From the NCBI GenBank assembly GCA_902792905.1, contig CADBBH010000007.1, positions 1-64,000 of the forward strand: a stretch of DNA of 64,000 bases, read 5' to 3'. Source of the stretch: Oscillospiraceae bacterium (GTDB taxonomy: Bacteria > Bacillota > Clostridia > Oscillospirales > Acutalibacteraceae). Shown here piece after piece: positions 10,144 through 19,500 of the stretch. Both the position numbers and the translations under genes were made by a program. The stretch's first letter is position 1. Each line of letters begins with the position of its first letter. The notes beneath the pieces are model-generated. The model did no database searches, had not been told where the DNA came from, and worked only from the letters and a program-made list of their open reading frames with translations.

Positions 10144-10320
10144 TGTCATTTTAAGGCGCATTTGCCGAAAAATCGCAGGCATAAGCACACAATAGGTAAA
10201 AGCTGTCATTCTGAGGCGGTACGCCGAAGAATCGCAAGATTTAAGAGACGATTTGTTTATGAAAGTCACTTCCGTTAATGCGCCTTTTATTGCGATCATT
10301 CGCTGCGCTCAGGATGACAG
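10144..10320. repeat. Palindromic intergenic repeat with three arms
   Basis: Arm B (10203-10238, starting CTGTCATTCTGAGGCG and ending AATCGCAAG) is repeated in inverted orientation as arm C (10290-10320, TTGCGATCATTCG...GGATGACAG). A degenerate direct copy, arm A, lies at 10144-10178. The arms enclose about 50 bp with no gene. The GTCATTCTGAG...GAATC pattern resembles small non-autonomous palindromic elements dispersed in gut bacterial genomes; no transposase is present. Confidence 0.65.
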
Positions 10321-10322
10321 GT

Positions 10323-10493
10323 CGCGGGGCGCCGGGGTCGTCGCCCCCTACGATGCTCCGCATATCCTTGAAATCGCCACACCCGTCACGGCTTATATCC
10401 TTTCCGCCGTGCCACCCTCTCCGTTCTCGGAGAGGGCTGCAAGCGGTATATTTCCGATGCTGCCGCATATCCCTGGGCGGATGATATCCGCCC
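10323..10493. repeat. Cluster of short GC-rich palindromes
   Basis: Adjacent to the three-arm repeat. A perfect CCCTCTCCG / CGGAGAGGG hairpin with a TTCT loop lies at 10415-10436, and a perfect GGGCGGAT / ATCCGCCC hairpin at 10475-10493. A third possible stem, GGGGCG...CGCCCC, falls in the GC-rich stretch starting near 10325. No gene is supported in this interval; short open frames in it lack ribosome binding sites. Confidence 0.6.
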
Positions 10494-10597
10494 CTCCGGA
10501 ATCCGCGTTATTTACAATTTGTTTTTTAAAGCGGGCTATCGAGCGCTGATTAAACTGCCGATTGCGGCAGGAGGAATCACTCATTTCCGATTATCAA

Positions 10598-10634
10598 CTA
10601 AAAATCAATGCCCCCGGAGGGTTACTCCGGGGGC
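10598..10634 (-). terminator. Intrinsic terminator after the 1896-residue gene
   Basis: Stem GCCCCCGGAG / CTCCGGGGGC (10 bp, perfect) with a 5-nt loop. On the minus strand it is followed by ATTGATTTTTAG. It lies about 100 nt past the stop of the 1896-residue gene and ends the upstream transcription unit. Confidence 0.88.
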
Positions 10635-10731
10635 TGTTTGGTTTATCCGGTTTTTCGGTCATCCAACCGGGCGGATTGCTTGATATTCAAGCGTTTGCGC
10701 CGTCAGGATGAATGCCGTGGTTCGGTTTCAG

Positions 10732-13700
10732 TTACGCTGTAATTCCGACAGTCGCAGTCTTGGTTTCACCCCAGTTGAGGCCGCGGCACTGAACATTGAA
10801 CGCACCGTTCTCAGCAACAGCACTTACCTTGAAGGTGATTGTCCAGGTAATGACGCCGTTAACAGCATCGCTGACGCTCGCATTGGTGGAGGTTGTCTGA
10901 TAGGTAGCGGTCTTGGTCTTGCCGGTGTCGTGATTTACGAAGCCGATACGAACCTTGGAAACATCGGATGTGGTTTCGATTGTGAAGATAACAGTGTCGC
11001 CGATCTTTGCATTGTCCTTGTTTGCCGAAACGCTGATAAGAGTATACTTATCATAGTCCTGAGACGGTGCGGGATCAAGGGCCTCTGCCTTCTTGGCTAC
11101 AGTTACCTGAGGAGCATAAGTTACATATCCATTGTTACCGTCTGATACCACTCCGGTCTCCCATACGGAGGAACCGGTGCATCTGTACTGGATATTCCAG
11201 GTCTGAACAACGAGATCCTCGTCGCCGGGATAGTTGAACATCATCGGGATTACCCATGTTCTGACACCGTCAGCGTCGGTAACCTTAGCGGTTTCAACGC
11301 CGTCGCCGTCTCTGTAGTTGCTGGCCTTGTAGTAGGTGATAAGCTCCTGAGTAGTGCCGGCAGCATCAGCATAAGTGCCGACGAACTTGAGCCATGCAAC
11401 CTTGGTGGAAGTGGTAACAGTCCAGGTGAGAATATCGCCGCGAACTGCGGTGTTACGGCTGATGTTTGCGCTCTTGAAGTCAATTGCGATTGCTTCTGCA
11501 TCCTTGACATCATAGGTTACGCCGAACATAAACGGGCTGTCTTCAACGCCGTCAACTTCGCAATATGCGCCGTAAACGTCGCTCTGGGACTCTTCGAGAG
11601 TCAGATAGACTGTCCAGATTTCCTTACCGTTTTCTTCTCTGATGTTATTGATCATCTGAGTACGGCCTACTTCATACTCAATTCTTGAGAGATAGAAGGT
11701 ACCGTCGGACGGAGTGGAGATGATGAGGGTGTCGGGGCTGACGCCTGCAACGAGAGTTACATCGTACTGAGCGCCGCCGAGCTGATAGTAACCCTGGGTT
11801 ACTCTTACAACGGACTCAACACGGCAAGCGGATGTATCCTGCTGCCATACGCCGGTTAAGGTCTTGCCTTCAGCATCCATGGGGATGGGATCGCCGGGTT
11901 CATAGGTGTTGGTGCCGTCGGTCCAACCGACAAAGTTATAGTACTCTCTCGTAGCTGTGCACTCGGGAGCGGTGAAGGTGGTGCCGAATTCGATATTGTC
12001 AATCTCGGTATAAACACCGGTATCGCCTGCGATTGCATAGAATACTGCAGCATATTTGTTTACTGTGAACTGAGCGTTAGCAGAAAGGTTGAATGCGGGA
12101 ACGGTGGTGCCTTCATAAGCAACGCCTTCGCCGTCAGCATAGGCCCAACCTGTGAAGCTGTAACCAAGCTGAGAAACGGTGGGAGCTGCAAGAGAATCAA
12201 GGGCTGTGCCGTAATTAGCGGTAACAGTCTTGACAGTATCGTCACCGTTCTTATAGGTTACAGTGTAGCTGTTAATCTGATAAAGGGCGGTGAATTCCTG
12301 ATTGCCTGCGCCCATAGTTGCGGGAAGAGCAGGACTCCAAGCCTTGAAGGTGTAGCCTTCCTTTTCGGGATTGGCTACGCTGATGGGAGTGCCGTATTCA
12401 GCGGTGATGGGATCAATCTCAGTGCCGCCGTCGGTATTGAATGTGTAGGTGTAGGTGTTGATATCGAATGTTGCATAAACCGCAACATCTTCTGCGGGCA
12501 TATTGAACGGGAAGGTTACGGGAGTCTGGCAGGCAGGATCTGAATACCAGCCGTTGAATGTGTAGCCTTCTTTGCTCTGAGCTGCGGGTGCATTGACAAC
12601 TGCGTCATATGTTACCTGAACAGGTTCACTCGCAACGCCGTCAATATAGGTTACGAAGTTATACTTATTGACAGTATATTTCGCTTCCGCATTAAGGTTA
12701 TATGCGGGCATAGTTTCGGGCTGAGTTGCCTGAGCGCCGGTAGTTCTTGTCCAGGTCCAGCCGCCGAAGGTGTGACCGGTCTTTCCTGCAGGAACAAGGT
12801 CCGCAACCTGTGCGCCGTAATAGTAATTTACGGTTCTTGTGCTGTCGCCGTCGGTAACATTGATTGTATATACGTTACGATCGAAGTAAACGTTAAGAAC
12901 GGTGCTGCCGTCGCCTGCGGTTTCTGCAGCCTCAAGAGTTGAAAGCGTAGTGTTAAGGGTGAAGCCGGTTCTGCTTCTCATGTTCGCGGGAACAGAAACA
13001 GGTCTGCCGGTAACGCCGGAAATAGTATCAGTGGAAGCAAGATTATATGTTACTCCGTCAAGATCCATGACATAGGTCTTAACGCTAACATCAACTGTTC
13101 CGCCGGTACCGATAAGGTTGAAGGTCATATCCTGAGCAAGCTGGTTTCCGGGAGTGGGGAACCACTGGAGACCGGTTATGCCGGGATAGTTTGCAGGATC
13201 AAATGTGGGAGCATTAATCGGTGTATTGAATGCTACCTGAGTGGTAGTCATAACTGATCCGTCATAATCATACCATGTATCGGTATAGACATGAGCAGTC
13301 TTAATAACGTTGACTGTGATATTCTGAGCGGGCATAGTCGCAGGAGTAACATCAGTCCACGCAGTAACAGCGTTGCCGTTGCCATCGGTGATGTCATAAC
13401 CCAGTTCTTCAGGGAAGCTGACCGTTGTCGGAGTGATTGCTGCACCGTACGGATAGGACTCGGCACCAACTCTGGAACCATTGACCTGATACTCGATAGT
13501 ATAGGTCTGAGCCGAGTAAACAGCGGTGATGGTAATGGTGCTGCCTTCAGCGAGAGCGGGAACAACAAAGTTGCTGCCGACATTGGTACCTTCATACTGC
13601 CATACATAGCTCTTGCCTTCAACGGAAGCATCCGGGAAGGAAGCTGAGCTGATTGTTGTACCGTAAACTGCAGTTCCGCCGTTGTGGTCAGTTGCGGGAT

Positions 13701-16422
13701 CGCCGTAATTGAAGACTAAATTATAGCTGAGTGCATTCCACATACCGGTAATGTTCTGGTCGCCGGTAACGGTCTCATTATCATAGAACCAGCCTGCGAA
13801 CGAATAACCGGGAGCCGTGGGATTGGTTGCGGGCTCGAGATCTTCAATCAGGTCGCCATAGTGAGCGGTTACGGTATTGAACGCGCTGCCGTCCTTGTTA
13901 AGGAAGGTGAGTGTGTACTCGATAGGAGTGAGAGTCGAAGTAACCACAATGTTATTTGCGGGCATGGTCAGCGGAAGATTCTGCCAACCGGACCAGCTCT
14001 GACCTGCGGGAGCTGTATAGTTGGGAGGAATGATGTTTGCGCCGTAAGTATAGCTCTGAGGTTCGCCATACTGAACGCCGTCAACATAGTAGGTTACGGT
14101 ATATGTTACCTGACCGTAAGATGCGGTGTAGGTAACATTACCTGCGGGAACCATTACGCCTGTTGCATCCGCCGCGATGAAGGAGCCGTCGCTGCCGTTC
14201 CAGCCGGAGAAGGTCTCACCGGTAATAACCGGAGCATTGGGGATGTAAAGCGCATTGCCGTAAGTCTGACTTCTGCTATCGATTACATTACCGGCTCTGT
14301 CTTTGAAAGTAATTGTGTAGACATTCGCGGTCTTGGTGGTAGTGTAAGTTCTGCCCGTGTCGTTCATCACGAAATCGGACGGATTCCACGGTGAGAAGCT
14401 GTAGCCTTCCTCGCTGGGAAGCTCGGGAGCTGTGAAGCTTGAACCATATGCAGCCGGTACAGTAGCATAGGGCTCTGATTCACCATCAATAAAGAAGTTT
14501 GCGTTATAGGTATTCGCAGTCCACTTTGCGTAAACGGTGATAGCCGTCGCGGGCATAGTGGTGAAGACATAAGGTGTGGTAAGATTGGAATCCGCATACC
14601 AGCCTGCGAAGGTGTAGCCGTTCTTGGTGGGCTCATCTGCGGGAGCCGAGACGGGATCACCGTAAGAACCGGTTATAGATGCAACAGGTGTGCCGCCGTT
14701 GGTCTCAAAGTTGATTGAGCTGCCTGCCGCGGTCCATCTGAGGGTGAAGGTGGTGTCAGCTGCGGGCATCGTTGCAGGATTGGGATCCCACGCATAGGTG
14801 AAGCCCTCTCTCGCGGTTACGCTCGGGTAAACGATTGCATCGCCTGCCGCATACTGAGCGGAGCCGTAGGATGTGGTATCTTCATCAACGAAGGTCGCAG
14901 TGTAAAGCTGAGTCCATACAGCTGAGAAGTTTGTGTCAGCCGATACGGTATAGCTTGCGCCGGGCTGATAGGTGCTTGTGCCGTCGCTCCAACCGTCGAA
15001 TCTGAAGCCGGTCTTCGTCTGAGCGGCGGGAAGAGTGATGGAGTTATTGGTATAGGTTGCGGTCGTGGCAAGTGAAGTATATTCGCTTGCGCCGTCATAG
15101 AATTTAATCGAATAAGTATCTTCGGTCCATACCGCAGTGAATTCTGTGTCTGCGGTAAGGGTGTAGCTTGAACCTGCCTGATAGGTGGTTGTGCCGTCGC
15201 TCCAGCCTGCGAAGGTGTAGCCGGTCTTGGTCAGAGCTGCGGGAAGAGTGATGGAGGTAGCATCGGTCTCTTCGAGATCCGTGAGTTCGGTCTGACCGTC
15301 AAAGAATGTTGCAGTGTAACCGGTCTGCGGTGTATCGCCGGGAGTACCGATAACGAATGTATGGTTACAGTCTTCTGTGAAGTATCTGCTTTCATCGATA
15401 GCAGCAACCGAACCGCCGAGGTTCATGTTGGTAGCTGCGCCGAGGGTTTCGCCCTCTTCTGCACAAAGATTTGTGTAAGAGTATTTACCTGCGCCTGCTA
15501 TTTTGCTGAAGTTATTATCAAAACCGATATGGCCTACTGCGCCGTTTTCAACATAATTCACAGTACCCTGGTTCTTCTTATAAGGCTCAGCGGTGCTTCT
15601 GACCTTGAGCTTGAATGAATACAGATACTGATCTGTGAAAAGTTCGGGCGTAGCTGTGTTGGATGTTCCGGCTACAAGATAAGCATAGATTACATCCCAA
15701 TTTTTTGTGATATCGGGATCAAGACCACATTGAGTGGTACCGTTGCTCTGTCTTTTGGTCTGAGCCCAGGCACCGCCTGAGTTGGAGTTCATATTAAGCT
15801 TGTTTTTATTAGCCCAATACGGATTCTGCTTATTCGTTTTTCCGCTGAAGTATTCACACTTATCTGCGTTGTTTGTATAATTTCCTGTCCAAAGACCGCT
15901 ACCGTCCCTATCGTTCGTAGCACTATACTTATACGTAACAGGATCGGTTGCGCCATCTTCAAGATCGGAATATGACATGGAAAGAATATCAAAGAACTTT
16001 CTGTCGAACTGCTGGGTATACTGCCATGTGCCGCCGTAGCAGTTTGCTTTGACATAAAACTTGAAATACAAAACCTGATCGGGCTGGACATAGTGATCGG
16101 TAAGAGTCCATTCTGTGCCGTCTTCGGTGAAGTTTGAATCCGCGTCAACGACCACGGTCTCTGAAACTTTTTCATAAGCCTCAATTGCGAGGTAAACCCA
16201 CGGGTTGTCCACATTATCGTCAACATCGCCGTAAAGATCGGCAAGGTCTTCATAACTCATTGCCGCGCCGGGTCCGCCGGGAGTTGTTTCGGTTGCCCAT
16301 TTTGAGCCGGCAGATGCAATGTCATGGACATAAGCGCTCGCAACAACGCCGAGACAGGAGAGCATAGTCATAACCATAACAACCGCCATGACTGCGCTCA
16401 GAAAACGTTTTGCTTTTGTCAT
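10732..16422 (-). CDS. Giant secreted InlB-repeat protein, no dockerin (1896 aa)
   Basis: Extracellular repeat protein. The signal peptide is about residues 1-31 (FLSAVMAVVMVMTMLSCLGVV, then ASA-Y). Residues about 35-370 form an N-terminal domain rich in aromatics (YFKFYVKANCYGGTWQY) of unknown type. About 370-1490 is a long series of InlB B-repeat units, each with KTGY(T/R)F.GW and closing AxW, diverged from one another rather than identical. About 1500-1896 holds three related Ig-like beta domains; the last two share a conserved ITWT(I/V)TF core. No dockerin, LPXTG or SLH motif is visible at the C-terminus, so the means of retention is unclear. The ATG has a textbook AAGGAGG ribosome binding site. 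It follows the 1786-residue gene by 79 bp with no promoter seen, so it is probably the second gene of that operon. Adhesion or matrix function is inference. Confidence 0.88.
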   Translation of the reverse strand: MTKAKRFLSAVMAVVMVMTMLSCLGVVASAYVHDIASAGSKWATETTPGGPGAAMSYEDLADLYGDVDDNVDNPWVYLAIEAYEKVSETVVVDADSNFTEDGTEWTLTDHYVQPDQVLYFKFYVKANCYGGTWQYTQQFDRKFFDILSMSYSDLEDGATDPVTYKYSATNDRDGSGLWTGNYTNNADKCEYFSGKTNKQNPYWANKNKLNMNSNSGGAWAQTKRQSNGTTQCGLDPDITKNWDVIYAYLVAGTSNTATPELFTDQYLYSFKLKVRSTAEPYKKNQGTVNYVENGAVGHIGFDNNFSKIAGAGKYSYTNLCAEEGETLGAATNMNLGGSVAAIDESRYFTEDCNHTFVIGTPGDTPQTGYTATFFDGQTELTDLEETDATSITLPAALTKTGYTFAGWSDGTTTYQAGSSYTLTADTEFTAVWTEDTYSIKFYDGASEYTSLATTATYTNNSITLPAAQTKTGFRFDGWSDGTSTYQPGASYTVSADTNFSAVWTQLYTATFVDEDTTSYGSAQYAAGDAIVYPSVTAREGFTYAWDPNPATMPAADTTFTLRWTAAGSSINFETNGGTPVASITGSYGDPVSAPADEPTKNGYTFAGWYADSNLTTPYVFTTMPATAITVYAKWTANTYNANFFIDGESEPYATVPAAYGSSFTAPELPSEEGYSFSPWNPSDFVMNDTGRTYTTTKTANVYTITFKDRAGNVIDSRSQTYGNALYIPNAPVITGETFSGWNGSDGSFIAADATGVMVPAGNVTYTASYGQVTYTVTYYVDGVQYGEPQSYTYGANIIPPNYTAPAGQSWSGWQNLPLTMPANNIVVTSTLTPIEYTLTFLNKDGSAFNTVTAHYGDLIEDLEPATNPTAPGYSFAGWFYDNETVTGDQNITGMWNALSYNLVFNYGDPATDHNGGTAVYGTTISSASFPDASVEGKSYVWQYEGTNVGSNFVVPALAEGSTITITAVYSAQTYTIEYQVNGSRVGAESYPYGAAITPTTVSFPEELGYDITDGNGNAVTAWTDVTPATMPAQNITVNVIKTAHVYTDTWYDYDGSVMTTTQVAFNTPINAPTFDPANYPGITGLQWFPTPGNQLAQDMTFNLIGTGGTVDVSVKTYVMDLDGVTYNLASTDTISGVTGRPVSVPANMRSRTGFTLNTTLSTLEAAETAGDGSTVLNVYFDRNVYTINVTDGDSTRTVNYYYGAQVADLVPAGKTGHTFGGWTWTRTTGAQATQPETMPAYNLNAEAKYTVNKYNFVTYIDGVASEPVQVTYDAVVNAPAAQSKEGYTFNGWYSDPACQTPVTFPFNMPAEDVAVYATFDINTYTYTFNTDGGTEIDPITAEYGTPISVANPEKEGYTFKAWSPALPATMGAGNQEFTALYQINSYTVTYKNGDDTVKTVTANYGTALDSLAAPTVSQLGYSFTGWAYADGEGVAYEGTTVPAFNLSANAQFTVNKYAAVFYAIAGDTGVYTEIDNIEFGTTFTAPECTATREYYNFVGWTDGTNTYEPGDPIPMDAEGKTLTGVWQQDTSACRVESVVRVTQGYYQLGGAQYDVTLVAGVSPDTLIISTPSDGTFYLSRIEYEVGRTQMINNIREENGKEIWTVYLTLEESQSDVYGAYCEVDGVEDSPFMFGVTYDVKDAEAIAIDFKSANISRNTAVRGDILTWTVTTSTKVAWLKFVGTYADAAGTTQELITYYKASNYRDGDGVETAKVTDADGVRTWVIPMMFNYPGDEDLVVQTWNIQYRCTGSSVWETGVVSDGNNGYVTYAPQVTVAKKAEALDPAPSQDYDKYTLISVSANKDNAKIGDTVIFTIETTSDVSKVRIGFVNHDTGKTKTATYQTTSTNASVSDAVNGVITWTITFKVSAVAENGAFNVQCRGLNWGETKTATVGITA

Positions 16423-16461
16423 TTGGTAAATTCCTCCTTAACAGTTTTGTTTATTGGAGTG

Positions 16462-16485
16462 CCGGGCAGGCAGAAACCTGCCCGG
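16462..16485 (-). other. GC-rich intercistronic hairpin without U-tract
   Basis: Perfect 9-bp stem CCGGGCAGG / CCTGCCCGG with a 6-nt loop, between the 1786- and 1896-residue genes. On the minus strand it is followed by CACTCCAATAAAC, not a U-run. It occupies the same kind of position as the hairpin at 809-837. Confidence 0.6.
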
Positions 16486-16501
16486 TTAATTTAGAAACTA
16501 T

Positions 16502-19500
16502 TTAGTATTGGAACGGTTCACCTGTTGCCTGGTTGAAGTCGATATCCAATGACATATAGTAAATCATATACATAATATCATCGGCATCTATATTACCATC
16601 GCCTGAAAGATCCATGGCCGCACGGAAATATCTGTTTTCTTCATCAAAATAATAACCATCAATATCAGATGAGAAGAATATAAGGGCAGCGAGGTCATCA
16701 GCGTTTATTTCTCCGTTACCATCGATATCGCCGCGGTAGATTGCCATGTAGCACTTATAAATCCGCTCCGGATTATCTTGAGTAGGAATAGTCTTGATAA
16801 TAACAAGCGAACCTGAACCATAGAACCCCTCGGTAGCTTCAGTGGCTGTAATTGTAGCATTCTCTACGTTGAAAATACCTGTAAGAGTTTGGTCATCAAA
16901 TCCTTCGGGAAGACCGTAGATGACACCGTCAACGGGGGTGTCGGCGTAATCGCCTTCTTCAATCGCGGAATAATCAGCAATATTGCTGAGAATATCGCTG
17001 TCAATTACCGGGAAGTACTCGCAGTCACCGATACCTGTTGTAAAGGCCTGGCCGAATATATCATAGATGCCTTCTTCGTCAAGAAGAACTGCTGAAGGCT
17101 CTTCCGGTTCATCGTCCCCGCCGCCCTGCTTGAGTTCAAGAGCGGCCTGCGCTGCCTCAATGGCTGTAACGGCGTTATCAAGGATATACTGATCGTTTAC
17201 GCCGAGGTCGTTGCCTGCCTGCTGATCGGCGATGAGTCTTTCACCGGCCTTGATTGCTCTGAGGAATGCAGCGTAGCTTGCCTGTGTATAGACATCCTGC
17301 TGACCTGCGAGAGTATCAATTCTGTCTTCAGCGGCAATGTTACCGTTGACAATACCTTTGTTGTTGAGTCTCGCATCAGCGGTGATGAATGCCTTGGCAG
17401 CGGATACAGCCGAGATAAGATCGCTGTAATCCGCGCCTTCGACAAGACCCTTCCAGGCTATGATGAGCTCATTCATGGCTCTGTTGATTCTTTCGGGTGT
17501 CGAGGTGGATTCACCATAGGTGCCATTCGCAAAAGTAACAGCTTTCTGATAAGCCGCGGTACTCGAAACGGAGTATGAAGCGAAGTTGGTAATGCCACCG
17601 AATTCGCTGATAGCCCACTCAAGTTTGCTGTTTGCGCCTGCGGGGATAGGCAGCTCTCTGAGTCTCTCATACATAAGGTTCGCTCTGTGAATCGCGTAAG
17701 CCGCTTCAACGGAGCTGATAGCGTTGGATCTTGCATCCTCAACTGCCTTATTATATGCTTCTACTCTTTCGGCTCTTTCGGCAACGGGAACATCTGCCCA
17801 GGTGTCGGGATCGCCGTTGATGTATTTGAGCTGTCTGTCAATAAGATCGTTTGCATAGTTTGCGGCATCTTTGAATGCCTGATAGGTGTGGCCGAGGAAG
17901 TTTCTCTGGCCCATGCCGTAGGGCTTACCTTTGGCGTAGCCGTAATTAGTCGCATCATATTCAAGATACTCTTTGTAGTAAGCGTCGGTACCGTCAAACG
18001 ATGCGGTCTCGCGTGTGTAATTATAAGGATAGAGTCCGTTGATTGTGGACCACATATCTTCGGCATTGGAGCCCGCGCTGTGAGGTCTGATACGCTCTAC
18101 CTGATAATAAAGTTCTGCATAGAATTCTGCATATTTATTATTATAATTACCATTTCTATTGTTGCCGGTTGTAAGGTTAACCCATGTATCAAATCCTGCG
18201 CCGTTTGATCTCGGCGGGAGCAGGAATGCTGCTGTGGCTTCAATCGCCTGATTGTAATCGGTGAGATAACCGTTACCTGTCGAGTCAAGCGAAGCGGAGG
18301 AACGGTTGGCAGCGATAGCGCTGTTAAGAAGTCCGGAAAGACCCCAGTCATTATAGAGATGTACTCTTGTGGTGATTTGGACGTCGGTAGCACCGGGTGC
18401 CGAGAATACTGTAGTAATGGTGTAAGAACCATTGGGAACATAGTATTCATTCTTTGCTGCATCGAGAGCTTCGGTATCAACACCGATGATCTCGGGAAGG
18501 CCGGTGGTTTCATCATAGATAACCTTGCCCTCTGCATCCTTCTGATACTTATATGCCTCATGATAAGCGGGATCGGCTACCTTGAACGGAGTGAAGACAT
18601 AAGTACCGCCCTTACCTGCTACGGTCTGGGTGTAGATGTCTTGTCTGTCGGTTCTTGCAACCCAGTCATTATGACCGTTTGCAGCGGTAACAGAAACGCT
18701 CGAGACAGTTACGTCTTTTGAAGTGTTGTTTTTATTGTCTTCATAACGGAAAGCAAAGTTGTTGATGGTTGAAAGTCCGCCGGAAACATAGATGTCGGAG
18801 GGAGCCTGGATCGTGCCGCCGTTGAAGTTATACTCAAGAAGAGCTTCGTCGTCGCCCTGATCGGTTGTTCCGACATAGACATATTTCTTGGAAGTAAGGG
18901 TTGCGGTAGTGTCGGTGCCGGGCTTCTTGAGTGCTGTGCCGGTTTCATCGAGAATTTCATACTCGAATGTGATGGCAAGCATCTGACCTGGCGTTAAGCC
19001 GGTAACCGTTACTTCTTTGCTGGCGCCGGCCGCAAGCTGATAGTCCGTCGGCACGCCGGAAAGAGTTACAGTACCGTTGCCTGCAACTACGGATGCGCCT
19101 GCATTCTTAATCTTATAGGTATATAATTTATCTATTACTCTCTGGCCGGAAGCAGTCTTGTAAGCTGTATTAACACCGGTGGAACCGTTGTAAATCAGGA
19201 ACTTGGCTGTTGTGTTACCGTCTGCTGCAGAGAATACGTTGGGAGCATAGTTTTCGAGCTCTTTGAATTCCTGAGTATCGGAAAGGCCGAGAATCATACA
19301 GACTATCGGAAGACCGAACTCAATAATGGTCTTGCCTCTGCCGCTGATTGTACCGGAATTGGCAAGTCCGGAATACGAGCAGGTTGCCGAAAGGGTACAT
19401 GCAAGGTCGCTGACCATCTGGGCCAGGTTCTGGTTATTCAGGAAGCTGTCGATATTAACGATGCCGCTCTTGAATACGCCGGGGAAGAGAAGTTCAAATA

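Noticed and set aside
10253-10549. 98-codon ORF over the palindromic repeats
   Set aside because: It runs through inverted repeats and hairpins and has no ribosome binding site.
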